Positions 18,869 through 27,873 of a stretch of 64,000 nucleotides of DNA are shown here, one piece after another. A program made the translations under genes and the position numbers. This DNA comes from Klenkia brasiliensis (lineage in GTDB: Bacteria; Actinomycetota; Actinomycetes; Mycobacteriales; Geodermatophilaceae). Each line of letters begins with the position of its first letter. Positions within the stretch are counted from its first letter, which is position 1. The stretch lies in assembly GCF_900100695.1 (NCBI RefSeq), contig NZ_FNCF01000003.1:186001-250000 (forward strand), written 5' to 3'. The notes beneath the pieces are model-generated. The model worked only from the letters and a program-made list of their open reading frames with translations, made no database searches and was not told the origin of the DNA.

Positions 18869-21460
18869 TCAGGGCTCGCGCAGCACGGTGCCCAAGGGCA
18901 CCCGCCGGCGGGCCCGGGCCTCGGCGAGCACGGTGACGCCGACCGCGAGCAGCGGCGGCACCACGACGACCGGCAGCCACCCCGGGACGACGAGCGCCGG
19001 GTCGACCGCCTGACCGGTGAGCAGCCGCAGGCCCAGCGGCCCGGACACCAGCGCGGCGACGGCCACCCCGAGCAGCACCCCGGGCACGGCGGTGGACAGC
19101 ACCCCGGGCAGCAGCTCCAGCAGGGTGACCGCGCGGGCCTGCCGCTCCCCCAGCCCCAGCGTCCGCAGCACCCCGGACGTCCCCCGCCGCCGGCGGGCAC
19201 CGGCGACCCCGCCGAGCACGACGGCCAGCACCGCCAGCCCGAGCAGGACGCCGGCGGTCACCACCCCGAGGACGGCGAGCCCGCGGGGCAGCGGCGCGTC
19301 GGCCACCGCGGCCAGCCGGTCGGCACGCAGCTCGACGGCGCCCCCGGGGACGGCGGAGGCGGCGGCCGCGGCACCCGGGCCGGTCAGCCAGAGCACGTCG
19401 GGCACGGCCAGGTCCGCCGGGACCGCCGAGGGCGGCAGCAGCACCGTGGTCGGCCCGGGCGGCAGGGTGCCGGCGACGGTGAACGGCACGGCCTGCCCGT
19501 CCAGCAGCACCGTCCCGTCACCGCCGACGTCGGGGGTGACCAGCGCGCGGTCCCCGAGGCCGGCCAGGCCGTCGACGTCGGGGAGCGGCGTGCTGCCCAC
19601 CAGCTGCGCGTAGGCGTCGGGGTCGACCACCACGACCCGGGTGCGGGCGCCGCCGGCGGCGGTGGACAGCTGCACGCCCTCGGCGACCCGGGCGGGGACG
19701 GCGAGGTCGACACCGGGGGCCGAGGACAGGTCGAGGTCGGGCAGCGGGTCGGCGGTGACCGTGGCGTCGGCGCCGACCGCGGTCCACGAGGCCTCCACCT
19801 GCCCCGCCCGCGTCGTCGTCCCCAGGCACACCACGGTCACCGCGAGCGCGACCACGGCGGTCAACGCCACCGGGGCCAGCACCGCGGGCGACCGGGCGCC
19901 GGCGGCGGCCAGCAGCGCCACCGCCCCGCGGGCCCGCCGCGCCGGGCGCAGCAGGGCTGCGGTCACCGCCGGCTGCACCCGGGCCACCAGCACGGCCCCG
20001 GCCAGGACGGCGAGCGCGGGTGCCGCCACGGCCAGCGTCCCGCCGGGCACGCCGCGGGACCGCAGCGCCAGCACCGCGCCCACCGCGAGCAGCAGCAGCG
20101 CCAGGTCGACCGCCCCGCGTCGCAGCTGCGCCTCCCGGCGGGCCCGGGCCCGTGCCCGGGTGTCCAGCGGCACCGGCCGGCCTCCGGTCGCGGCGTCGGC
20201 CGCCCGCATGCCCAGCACCGGCAACGCGACCGCCCCCGCCACCGCCACCGGCACCACCCCGGCCAGCGCGGCCGCCCACGGCACCGCTGCCGGGGCCAGC
20301 AGGATCCCGGCCAGGAGACCGGTGCCCACCCCGACGACGGTGAGCACCGCGCCGTCGGCCAGCAGCGCCGTGCCCAGCCCGGGCAGCGACCCGCCGCGGG
20401 CCCGGGACAGACCCAGCACCCGGTCGCGCCGGCCGACGAGCGCCGCCGCGGCCAGCAGCAGCACCAGCGCGGTGGCCAGGCCGACCGCGGCGACGAGGAC
20501 GGCGGCCTGGGCGCGGGCGGCGTCCAGGGTGGCGGTGGCGTCGTCGAGCAGGTCGGCCAGCCTGCTGTCCACCCGCGGCAGCGGGGACACCCCCAGCAGG
20601 ACCGGCGCGGCGCGCACCTCGGTGACCGCGCGGGCCACGGCGTCGGCGCCGGGCGCGGTGAGCCCGGCCGGCCGGGCCGGGAAGGTCACCGTGCGCACCA
20701 GCGGGCCCGCCGCGACCCCGGCGTCGGGCAGGGACGCGTCGCCGAGCAGGAGGGACAGCGCGGTGCGCCGGGCCGCGCCGGCCCCGCGGGTGGCGGGCTC
20801 CAGCAGCCGGGGCGTGCGCCCCCAGGCCGGGTCGGCGGGGTCGTCCGGGGTGAACACCCCGCTGACCAGCACGTCGACCGTCCGGCCGTCGGGGGTGCGG
20901 GCGGCCAGCCGGTCGCCGGGGCCGACGCCGAGCGCGGCGGCGGCCGGGGCGCCGATCCCGGCCTGCACCTCGCCGTCCGCGGTGGCGGCGACCGGTGCGG
21001 CGCCGGCGGTCCAGGTGACCGCGGCGCCGCCGTCGCGGGCCACCCAGGTCAGCCGTGCCCCGGTCGGGCCCAGCTGCACCGCGACCGCCGGGGGCAGGGT
21101 GAGCGCGAGGTCCCGGGTGGTGGCCAGGGCCACCGGGGTGCCGACCGCGCCGACCAGCGGGTCCGGCAGCCGGCCGGCCACGGCGGCGGCAAGGGCCCGG
21201 GTGTCGGTGGCGGCCCCGGCCTCCCGGCGGACCGTGTCGCCGAGGTCCTCGGGGAAGGGCGCGGTGACCACCGTGTCCGCGCCGGTGCCTGCGTCGGCGA
21301 CCGCCGCCCGGACGGCGTCGTCGGCGGTGGCCGCGACGGCCGCCGGCACCACCACGGCCAGCGCGGTGGCCACCGCGAGCACCAGCAGCGCCACGACCCA
21401 GGCGGCGGGGGCGGCGAGCACCTGGGCGCGGCCGCCGCGCAGCGGCACCCCCCACCTCAC
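18869..21460 (-). CDS. ABC transporter permease, FtsX-like (second permease)
   Basis: Integral membrane protein of 863 aa. An N-terminal membrane helix (about 18-40, WVVALLVLAVATALAVV) is followed by a large external domain, then two groups of helices: about 330-430 (AAVLVAAVGLATALVLLLA) and the C-terminal FtsX core (LAVLGVVTAGVLLGLAVLAV to the end). This topology is that of MacB/LolE-type ABC systems that act on envelope lipids, lipoproteins or peptides rather than transporting small solutes. GTG start overlaps the stop of the first permease (GTGA). It is last of four coupled genes, with two ATPases and a 1005-aa permease. Its partner ATPases determine the function; cargo unknown. Confidence 0.82.
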   Translation of the reverse strand: MRWGVPLRGGRAQVLAAPAAWVVALLVLAVATALAVVVPAAVAATADDAVRAAVADAGTGADTVVTAPFPEDLGDTVRREAGAATDTRALAAAVAGRLPDPLVGAVGTPVALATTRDLALTLPPAVAVQLGPTGARLTWVARDGGAAVTWTAGAAPVAATADGEVQAGIGAPAAAALGVGPGDRLAARTPDGRTVDVLVSGVFTPDDPADPAWGRTPRLLEPATRGAGAARRTALSLLLGDASLPDAGVAAGPLVRTVTFPARPAGLTAPGADAVARAVTEVRAAPVLLGVSPLPRVDSRLADLLDDATATLDAARAQAAVLVAAVGLATALVLLLAAAALVGRRDRVLGLSRARGGSLPGLGTALLADGAVLTVVGVGTGLLAGILLAPAAVPWAAALAGVVPVAVAGAVALPVLGMRAADAATGGRPVPLDTRARARARREAQLRRGAVDLALLLLAVGAVLALRSRGVPGGTLAVAAPALAVLAGAVLVARVQPAVTAALLRPARRARGAVALLAAAGARSPAVLAPVALTAVVALAVTVVCLGTTTRAGQVEASWTAVGADATVTADPLPDLDLSSAPGVDLAVPARVAEGVQLSTAAGGARTRVVVVDPDAYAQLVGSTPLPDVDGLAGLGDRALVTPDVGGDGTVLLDGQAVPFTVAGTLPPGPTTVLLPPSAVPADLAVPDVLWLTGPGAAAAASAVPGGAVELRADRLAAVADAPLPRGLAVLGVVTAGVLLGLAVLAVVLGGVAGARRRRGTSGVLRTLGLGERQARAVTLLELLPGVLSTAVPGVLLGVAVAALVSGPLGLRLLTGQAVDPALVVPGWLPVVVVPPLLAVGVTVLAEARARRRVPLGTVLREP

Positions 21461-24400
21461 GAGCTGCCCTCCCGGAGCACCGCGGGGACGTCGACCCGCA
21501 CCAGCGCACGCGCCACCGGCAGCACCACGGCCGACCCCACCAGGGCCAGCCCGGCCGCCACGACGGCCCAGGTCACCCACGGGGTCTGCACCGTGGCGGC
21601 CGGCACCGCCGCACCGCTGGCCGCCGGCGCCACCAGCACGGTCCCGACCGCGCCGACCACGGCGCCGAGGAGCACGGCGACCACCGTGCCGGCGACGTGC
21701 CGGGCGACCACGACACCCCGCACGGTGCGGCGGGGCACGCCGAGCCCGAGCAGCCGGGCCGCCTCGGCCCGCCCGCCGCTGCGCACCGCCGCGGCCTGCA
21801 GCACCGCGCCGGTGGAGGCCAGCAGCGCGCCACCGACCGCGACCAGGGCCAGCGCGGTGGGCAGGCCGACCTGCAGCGGGCCGGTGCGCAGCTCGTCGGC
21901 CAGCCCGGTGCGGGTCACCGCGCCGGGCAGCGCGGCGCCGGGGCGCGGCCCGCCGACCCACCAGGCCTGCGGCGGACCGGGCAGCTCCCCGGCGGCGAGC
22001 AGCACGCGGGTCAGCGTGCCGGCGTCGGCCAGCACACCGGGTGCGCCGGGGACCGAGGGCACGTCGGGCACCGTGCCGACCAGCTGCGCGCGGACCGCGG
22101 CGTCGCCGACGGTCAGGGAGACCGTGTCGCCGTCGCCCAGCCCGAGGTCGCCGGCCAGCCCGCCGGACAGCACGACCGGGAGCGCGGACGGCGCCGGCTG
22201 CGGGGTGAGCACGACGCGCTCGGGGGTGACGGCCAGCCCGGTCGGGAAGAGCCGACCGGTCAGCTGCAGCCGGTCCTCGGCCAGGCGCGCGTCGGTGACG
22301 CCGCCGTCCGTGCCGGGGACCGCGACGGACCAGCCGGCCGCCGCGGCCGGGAGGTCGACCTCCACGGTGACGGGCACGGTCGCCTCCGGGTCGACGACCA
22401 CCTCGTCCACGGCGACGTCGAGGACCACCCCGACGACGGCGCCGCCGGCCGGCACGGCCACCCCGGCGTCGTGCGGCGCGCCGTCCAGCGGGGTGATCGC
22501 GCCGGTGACGACGACCGGCAGGTCCCCGGCCAGCAGGACGGTCGTCGTGACCGACACCGGCTGCCGGCCCGCGCTGCCGGTGACCGTCACGGCGCCGGGC
22601 CCGGGCACCCCGGCCGGCGCCGGGCCGGGGACCAGGCCGGCGGTGGCGCTGCCCCAGTCCTGGCCCGCGGGCAGCCGGCCGCGCAGCACCTCGCCGGCGA
22701 CCGCGGTGTCCACCGCGACCAGCCGGGGCGCAGCACCGTCGGTGCGCAGCACGGAACCCGAGGACACCGCCCGCTCCAGCACCGGGCTGACCGTGCCGCC
22801 GGTCCCCTCGCGCACCGCGGCGCCGTCGAGGCCGTCGGCGGGGACGGCGAGGTCGGTGCCCACCCGCAGGTCGGCCTGGTCGGTGCGGGACACCGCCCAG
22901 GTGGCGTGCACCCCGGCCGCGGCCACCACCGCCGCGGTGGCCAGCACCAGCAGCGCAGCCGCGCCCGACGCGAGCGGCCGCCGGGCCAGGTCGCCGGCCA
23001 CCAGCACAGGCACCAGCCGGTCGCCGCGGACCGCCCGCCGGTCGGCGAGCCGGGCCAGCAGCGGCGGCAGGCGGAGCGACAGCGCGGTGCCGGCGGCGAG
23101 CACCAGCACCGGCGCGCCCACCAGCGCCGGGTCGGCACCCGTCCGGTCGGTCAGGCTCGCCACGGCGAGCGCGGCGAGGCCGGCCAGCAGCAGGTCGGCG
23201 CCGGAGCGGGCCAGCGCGCCCCGCGGGGCGGCCCGGCCGGGTGCGGGCTGCCGGGTGGCGAGCACCGCCAGGCCCACGGCCAGCACCAGCGCGGCGGCGA
23301 GCACAGGCAGCACCGCCGCCGCGGGCAGCAGCGCACCGGGCACCGAGCCGGGCAGCCGGTCGGCCAGCACGACCCGCGCAGCGAGCGCGGCCAGCGGGAG
23401 CGCGACCGTGGCGGCGGCGAGGGCGAGGACGGTGGCCTCCGGCAGTGCCCGGGCGGCGAGCTGGCGGCGGGTGCCCCCGCGGGTGCGCAGCAGCGCGGTC
23501 TCCCCCCGCCGCCGGTCCCCGAGCACCCGCGCGGCGGTGCCCAGCGCGACCAGGGTGACCGCGCCGGCCAGCACGGCGACCGCGAGCACCGCACCCCGCG
23601 TGCCCGCCTGCTGGGCGGCGACCCCGGCCAGCGTCCCGGCGAGCGGGTCCACCACCCGGCTGGTGCCCTCGGTCGCCGCCCGCACCGCGCCGGGCAGCCC
23701 GGCCAGCCGGTCGGCGAGGTCGGCCGGGACGACGACGACGTCCGGTGCGGCCCGCAGCGCGACCCGCTCCACCCCGGGCCCGGCGGCGAGCAGGGTGGCC
23801 GGGTCGACCAGGAAGGGCCCGGCGGCCGGCAGCCGCAGCGAGCCGAAGACGCCGAACTCCAGGTCGGGCACCGCGCCGGCGCCCGCGAGCCGGTCGCGGT
23901 CCCACGCACCGGCGCGCGGCTGGACGAGACCGACCACCTGCACGGTGACCGGGGCGGTCTCGGCGGCGCCCTCCAGACCGGTGCCGGGGGCCAGCTCCAC
24001 CACGTCGCCCACCTGCAGCCCCAGCGCCTCGGCCGCGGCGACGGGCAGCGCCGCGGGCCACGCCGCACCGGCGGGTGCACCGGGCCAGCTGCCGGCGACC
24101 AGGTCGGCCCGGGCCGTGAGGTCGTCGACGCCGGTCAGCCAGCCCAGCCGCCGTCCGTCCGGCCCGGCGGGCAGGTCGCGCAGCGTCGAGGTGGTCCAGG
24201 TCGAGAGCCTGGGGTCCAGCGGCGCCAGCGCCGCGGTCAGCTCGGCACCGGCCCCCGCGGCCTCGCCGGCCGGGTCGGCCGGCAGGTCGGTGAGCTCGAC
24301 GTCGACCCGCAGGTCCGCGGCCGGGGTGGCCGCCAGCGCGGACTGCCGCGCCCGGTCGGCGCCGGTGGTGAGCAGCAGCGCGCAGGAGGCCAGCACGGTC

Positions 24401-24474
24401 AGCCCGGCGACGAGCACGACGAGGACGACGCCGAGCAGCCCGGCCTGGGCCCGGCTCCGGGCGAGCAGCGTCAC
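21457..24474 (-). CDS. ABC transporter permease, FtsX-like (first permease, 1005 aa)
   Basis: Large FtsX-family permease. The N-terminal helix (about 13-37, LGVVLVVLVAGLTVLASC) precedes a first external domain. A helix group follows at about 285-410, a second external domain with many beta-strand-like segments lies at about 500-790, and the final helices are near LPTALALVAVGGALL and WAVVAAGLALVGSAVVL. The doubled arrangement resembles a fusion of two MacB-like units. GTG start at 24474 overlaps the ATPase stop. Together with the 863-aa permease it could form a heterodimer in the cytoplasmic membrane, driven by the two upstream ATPases. No cargo can be named. Confidence 0.82.
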   Translation of the reverse strand: MTLLARSRAQAGLLGVVLVVLVAGLTVLASCALLLTTGADRARQSALAATPAADLRVDVELTDLPADPAGEAAGAGAELTAALAPLDPRLSTWTTSTLRDLPAGPDGRRLGWLTGVDDLTARADLVAGSWPGAPAGAAWPAALPVAAAEALGLQVGDVVELAPGTGLEGAAETAPVTVQVVGLVQPRAGAWDRDRLAGAGAVPDLEFGVFGSLRLPAAGPFLVDPATLLAAGPGVERVALRAAPDVVVVPADLADRLAGLPGAVRAATEGTSRVVDPLAGTLAGVAAQQAGTRGAVLAVAVLAGAVTLVALGTAARVLGDRRRGETALLRTRGGTRRQLAARALPEATVLALAAATVALPLAALAARVVLADRLPGSVPGALLPAAAVLPVLAAALVLAVGLAVLATRQPAPGRAAPRGALARSGADLLLAGLAALAVASLTDRTGADPALVGAPVLVLAAGTALSLRLPPLLARLADRRAVRGDRLVPVLVAGDLARRPLASGAAALLVLATAAVVAAAGVHATWAVSRTDQADLRVGTDLAVPADGLDGAAVREGTGGTVSPVLERAVSSGSVLRTDGAAPRLVAVDTAVAGEVLRGRLPAGQDWGSATAGLVPGPAPAGVPGPGAVTVTGSAGRQPVSVTTTVLLAGDLPVVVTGAITPLDGAPHDAGVAVPAGGAVVGVVLDVAVDEVVVDPEATVPVTVEVDLPAAAAGWSVAVPGTDGGVTDARLAEDRLQLTGRLFPTGLAVTPERVVLTPQPAPSALPVVLSGGLAGDLGLGDGDTVSLTVGDAAVRAQLVGTVPDVPSVPGAPGVLADAGTLTRVLLAAGELPGPPQAWWVGGPRPGAALPGAVTRTGLADELRTGPLQVGLPTALALVAVGGALLASTGAVLQAAAVRSGGRAEAARLLGLGVPRRTVRGVVVARHVAGTVVAVLLGAVVGAVGTVLVAPAASGAAVPAATVQTPWVTWAVVAAGLALVGSAVVLPVARALVRVDVPAVLREGSS

Positions 24475-25148
24475 GCCTCGACCAGCTGCCCGTCGACGAC
24501 GTGGACGACCCGGTCGGCCAGCGCGACCATCACCGGGTCGTGCGTGGACACCAGAGCGGCGACGCCCTCGGCCTCCACCACCCCGCGGACCAGCGCCATG
24601 ACCGCCAGCCCGGTCTCCCGGTCCAGCTGACCGGTGGGCTCGTCGGCGACGAGCAGCCGGGGCGAGCCGGCCAGCGCCCGGGCCAGCGCGACCCGCTGCT
24701 GCTGGCCGCCGGAGAGCTCGTCGGGGCGCTGGGTGGCGTGCGGGGTCAGCCCGACCAGGTCCAGCAGCCGGGCGACGCGCTGCTCCCGCTCGGCCGCGGG
24801 CACCCGGCGCAGCCGCAGGGGCACGCCCACGTTCTCGGCCGCGGTGAGCACTGGCACCAGCCCGAACGTCTGGAAGACCGAGGAGACGACGTCCCGGCGC
24901 AGCGCGACCAGGCCGTCGTCGTCCAGCGCGCCGACGTCGGTGCCGGCCACGTGGACGGTGCCGGTGTCGGGCCGGTCCAGGCCGCCGACCAGGTTGAGCA
25001 GGGTGGTCTTGCCCGACCCGGACCGCCCGACCAGCGCGACCAGCTCGCCGGGGGCCACGGTGAGGGACACCCCGCGCAGCGCGTGCACGGCGGCGGGCCC
25101 GCGGCCGAACGTGCGGTGCACGCCGGCCACCTCGACGAGGGGGCTCAC
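24471..25148 (-). CDS. ABC transporter ATP-binding protein (MacB/LolD type)
   Basis: ATPase of 225 aa, the normal length for LolD/MacB-type subunits. Walker A is [14 protein letters not shown], the Q-loop is [16 protein letters not shown], the signature is [16 protein letters not shown], Walker B is [12 protein letters not shown], and the H-loop is VSTHDP. The VFQ...LTAAENV pattern and the ADEPTGxLD motif are typical of this lipoprotein-release/peptide-efflux group. GTG start overlaps the stop of the upstream ATPase gene, and its own stop overlaps the first permease: a tight four-gene operon. Confidence 0.93.
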   Translation of the reverse strand: MSPLVEVAGVHRTFGRGPAAVHALRGVSLTVAPGELVALVGRSGSGKTTLLNLVGGLDRPDTGTVHVAGTDVGALDDDGLVALRRDVVSSVFQTFGLVPVLTAAENVGVPLRLRRVPAAEREQRVARLLDLVGLTPHATQRPDELSGGQQQRVALARALAGSPRLLVADEPTGQLDRETGLAVMALVRGVVEAEGVAALVSTHDPVMVALADRVVHVVDGQLVEA

Positions 25149-26008
25149 CGGGCGCCCGCGTCCCGGTGCACGGCGACGTGGTCGGCCTCGAGGGTCAGCC
25201 GCACCCGGCGGGTGAGGTCCAGCGCGGTCCGGTACTCGGCGGGCAGCTGCAGCCGGCCGGCCCGGTCGAGCACCGCGAACTCCTCGGCCACGACGGGTGC
25301 GCCGTCGTCGGTGGGCCGGCGCAGCACCTCGCTGGCGGTGCGGCCGTCGCGGATGGCCACCGTGCGCTCGACCTGGTCGGACACGGTGGCGTCGTGGGTG
25401 ACCACCACGACCGTCGTCCCCAGGTCGCGGTTGACCGCCCGGAAGGCCTCGTAGACCTGCTGGGAGCTGGTGGTGTCCAGCTCGCCGGTGGGCTCGTCGG
25501 CCAGCAGGACGGCGGGGGTGTTGGCCAGCGCGACGGCGATGGCCACCCGCTGCTGCTCACCGCCCGAGCAGGCGGCGGGGCGGCGGTCGGCGACGTGCGG
25601 CACGCCGACGAGGTCCAGCAGCTCGGCGACCCGGGCGGCCCGGCCGCGGCGGGGTGCACCGGCCAGCGCCAGCGGGAGCGCCACGTTCTCCGCGGCGGTC
25701 AGCCACGGCACCAGGTTCTGCGCGGTCTGCTGCCGGACCACACCGACCACCGAGCGGCGGTAGGCCACCCGGTCGGCGCGGGACAGCGCGGTCAGGTCCC
25801 ACCCACCGACGGTGACCCGGCCGGCCGTGGGGGCGTCGGACCCGGCGAGGACCGCCAGCAGGGTGGACTTGCCCGACCCGGAGGCGCCGACGACGGCGAG
25901 CACCTCGCCGTCGTCGACCACCAGGTCCAGGCCCTGCAGGGCCTGGACCTCGACCGACCCGGACCGGTGGATGCGGACCAGCGACTCGCAGACCACGAGC
26001 GCCGCCAT
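25145..26008 (-). CDS. ABC transporter ATP-binding protein with C-terminal AbrB/SpoVT-like domain
   Basis: ATPase of 287 aa, first gene of the four-gene exporter operon. ATG of [10 protein letters not shown] chosen (GGGGGTGGG just upstream); the frame extends 9 codons further. Walker [16 protein letters not shown]-loop [18 protein letters not shown], signature [12 protein letters not shown] (Cys where Leu is usual), Walker [13 protein letters not shown] and H-loop VTHD are all present. After the ATPase core, about residues 235-285, the tail [18 protein letters not shown] and following [11 protein letters not shown] match the swapped-hairpin AbrB/SpoVT fold (VDxxGRxxIPxExR). That fold normally binds DNA or mediates dimerisation. 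Whether the tail senses, dimerises or binds DNA is unknown. Confidence 0.88.
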   Translation of the reverse strand: MAALVVCESLVRIHRSGSVEVQALQGLDLVVDDGEVLAVVGASGSGKSTLLAVLAGSDAPTAGRVTVGGWDLTALSRADRVAYRRSVVGVVRQQTAQNLVPWLTAAENVALPLALAGAPRRGRAARVAELLDLVGVPHVADRRPAACSGGEQQRVAIAVALANTPAVLLADEPTGELDTTSSQQVYEAFRAVNRDLGTTVVVVTHDATVSDQVERTVAIRDGRTASEVLRRPTDDGAPVVAEEFAVLDRAGRLQLPAEYRTALDLTRRVRLTLEADHVAVHRDAGAR

Positions 26009-26057
26009 CCCACCCCCACTGGTTGCACGGTGCACCCGGGGCGGGATGTTAGCGGTC

Positions 26058-26258
26058 TCACACCGGTCCGGGTCGGACCTGCTCCACCACGACGGCGCTC
26101 GAGGTGTCCTCGTCCGGGGTGCCGGGCGCGCAGCGGCCGACGCCCAGCAGCACCCCGAGGACGACCACGACGGCCAGCACCACCACCCCGAGCACGTAGG
26201 CGCGGCCGGTGCGGCGGGAGAACCGGCCCTGCTCCCCCCGCCGCGGGTCCTCGCTCAC
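26058..26258 (-). CDS. Small single-pass membrane protein
   Basis: A 66-aa protein: a charged N-terminus (about 1-19, with RRGEQGRFSRRTGR), one membrane helix (about 20-40, AYVLGVVVLAVVVVLGVLLG), a Cys just outside (residue 43), and a short acidic/polar external tail. The basic residues before the helix predict an N-in, C-out orientation. GTG start overlaps the stop of the alcohol dehydrogenase gene (GTGA), so it is translated with it as last gene of that string. I do not recognise a family; conservation would need testing. Coding potential is supported by the coupled start and clean topology. Confidence 0.6.
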   Translation of the reverse strand: MSEDPRRGEQGRFSRRTGRAYVLGVVVLAVVVVLGVLLGVGRCAPGTPDEDTSSAVVVEQVRPGPV

Positions 26259-27430
26259 GAGCCCGGCTCGAAGACGGTCCGGACGCAGCCGTCCTCCTTG
26301 GCCTTGAAGATCCGGTAGCCCTCCGCCGCCTGCGACAGCGGCATGGTGTGGGTGGCCAGGTGCTCGGTGGTGAGCGCCCCGCTCTCCATGTGGGCCAGGA
26401 TCTCCGGGACGTAGCGCTGGCCGTGCTGCTGCGCCCCGCGCACGGTCAACCCCTTGTTCATCAGGGCGCCCAGCGGGAACTTGTCGACCATGCCCGCGTA
26501 GACGCCGAGCACGAACACGCTGCCGCCCTTGCGGCAGGCCCGGATGGCCTCCCGCACCGCCGAGGGCCGGTCGGTCTGCAGCCGCAGCTGCTGCTTGACC
26601 TGGTCGAAGGCGCCCTGCACACCGGTGCTGTGCGCCTCCATGCCGACCGCCTCGATGCACACGTCGGGCCCGCGGCCGCCGGTCCGCTCCCGCAGCTCGG
26701 CGACGACGTCGGTGGTGGAGAAGTCGACCGCCTCGGCGCCGATGTGCGTGCGCACCTGCGCCAGCCGCTCGGGCAGCCGGTCGATGACCACCACCTGCTC
26801 GGCGCCCAGCAGCATCGCCGCCCGCGCGGCCATCTGGCCCACCGCGCCGGCGCCCCACACCGCGACGACGTCCCCGGGCTGGGTGCCGCCCAGGTGCGCG
26901 CCGGTCCAGCCGGTGGTCACCGAGTCCGAGGCGAACAGCGCCCGGGTGTCGGAGACCCCGTCGGGGACGACGAAGCAGCCGACGTCGGCGTAGGGCACCC
27001 GCATGTACTCGGCGTGGCTGCCGGCGTAGCCGCCCATGGCGTGCGAGTAGCCGAAGCAACCGCCCGGGCTCTGGCCCCACAGGCCCTCGGTGATGCCCGG
27101 GTCGGGGTTGCCGTTGTCGCACAGGGAGTACAGCTCCTGCGAGCAGTACCAGCACGACCCGCAGGCCACGAAGGACGGGACGACGACCCGGTCGCCGACC
27201 TGCACCCGCTGGACCGCCCGGCCCTTCTCCACGACGGTCCCGAGGAACTCGTGGCCCAGCACGTCGCCGGACCGCATCGCCGGGATGTAGCCGCCGATCA
27301 GGTGCAGGTCCGAGCCGCAGGTGACCGTCTTGTGGATGCGCAGCAGCACGTCGTGGTCGTTGAGCAGCTGCGGCTCGGGCACGTCCTCCACGGTGACCTC
27401 GTCGACCCCGGCCCAGATCGCGGCCTTCAC
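26255..27430 (-). CDS. Zinc-dependent alcohol dehydrogenase, formaldehyde-dehydrogenase-like branch
   Basis: Medium-chain dehydrogenase of 391 aa. Catalytic zinc site: Cys in TVTCGSDLHLIGG and His-Glu in LGHEFLGTV. Structural zinc cysteines lie in ACGSCWYCSQELYSLC. The NAD-binding Rossmann motif is VAVWGAGAVGQMAARAAM. The spacing and the insert GQSPGGCFGYSHAMGGYAGS match the glutathione-independent formaldehyde dehydrogenase-like group, often annotated as zinc-dependent alcohol dehydrogenase in actinobacterial stress operons. Translationally coupled at both ends: its start overlaps the 148-aa gene upstream and its stop overlaps the small membrane protein. A role in aldehyde detoxification during envelope or drying stress is a reasonable inference. 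Confidence 0.87.
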   Translation of the reverse strand: MKAAIWAGVDEVTVEDVPEPQLLNDHDVLLRIHKTVTCGSDLHLIGGYIPAMRSGDVLGHEFLGTVVEKGRAVQRVQVGDRVVVPSFVACGSCWYCSQELYSLCDNGNPDPGITEGLWGQSPGGCFGYSHAMGGYAGSHAEYMRVPYADVGCFVVPDGVSDTRALFASDSVTTGWTGAHLGGTQPGDVVAVWGAGAVGQMAARAAMLLGAEQVVVIDRLPERLAQVRTHIGAEAVDFSTTDVVAELRERTGGRGPDVCIEAVGMEAHSTGVQGAFDQVKQQLRLQTDRPSAVREAIRACRKGGSVFVLGVYAGMVDKFPLGALMNKGLTVRGAQQHGQRYVPEILAHMESGALTTEHLATHTMPLSQAAEGYRIFKAKEDGCVRTVFEPGS

Positions 27431-27873
27431 AGCACTCCCTCCCGGGGTGCGCGGGCGGCCGCGCCCTCCAGCGCGGCCCCCTGCGGCGTCGGCCTGCGGG
27501 TGCCGTGCGTCGCCGGGTCGACCCGCAGCACCTCGCCCACCTCGGCGAGCTGCTTGGTGCGCCGGAGCGCCGCCCGCAGCTCGCCGATGCGGTCGGCGTC
27601 CGGCGTGCCGTGGAACCGGCCGTACAGCTCGGTGCCGCGGCCGCCGGCCGCCGGCTGCATCCGCACCTCGAGGTCGGGGCCGAGGGCCTCGAGCTCGGGG
27701 AACGGGCCGGCCAGGTCGTCCCGGAACACGGTGACCGCCCGCCAGCGCCGGGCGGCCACGTCGGCCGGCTCGGTGGTCGAGGCCTGCCCGACGCCGGGGA
27801 TGCGGGTGTGCTGCAGCTTCCCCAGCGCGGCACCCCCGAGCCCGGCCGCCTGCCGCAGGAGGCGGTCCATCAC
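27427..27873 (-). CDS. Conserved hypothetical protein, 148 aa
   Basis: Unrecognised soluble protein with a short N-terminal helix (MDRLLRQAAGLGGAALGKL) and a mixed alpha/beta body, including VAARRWRAVTVFRDD and ELYGRFHGTPDADRIGELRAALRR. The C-terminal 35 residues are Ala/Arg/Pro-rich and probably disordered. The pattern WRAVTVFR...TELYGRFHG resembles small proteins found beside SRPBCC/cyclase-like stress genes in actinobacteria, but I cannot name the family. GTG at 27873 overlaps the stop of the DUF3618 gene; an ATG follows immediately. Its stop overlaps the alcohol dehydrogenase start. Confidence 0.62.
   Translation of the reverse strand: MMDRLLRQAAGLGGAALGKLQHTRIPGVGQASTTEPADVAARRWRAVTVFRDDLAGPFPELEALGPDLEVRMQPAAGGRGTELYGRFHGTPDADRIGELRAALRRTKQLAEVGEVLRVDPATHGTRRPTPQGAALEGAAARAPREGVL

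Noticed and set aside
18869-24061. One open frame of 1730 codons spanning both permease genes
   Set aside because: Only its C-terminal half is the real 863-aa permease; the first half is the antisense-like shifted frame of the 1005-aa permease, with Arg/Gly-rich composition. High GC keeps shifted frames open.
18869-26008. Macrolide resistance MacAB system
   Set aside because: There is no MacA-like partner gene and both permeases are far larger than MacB.
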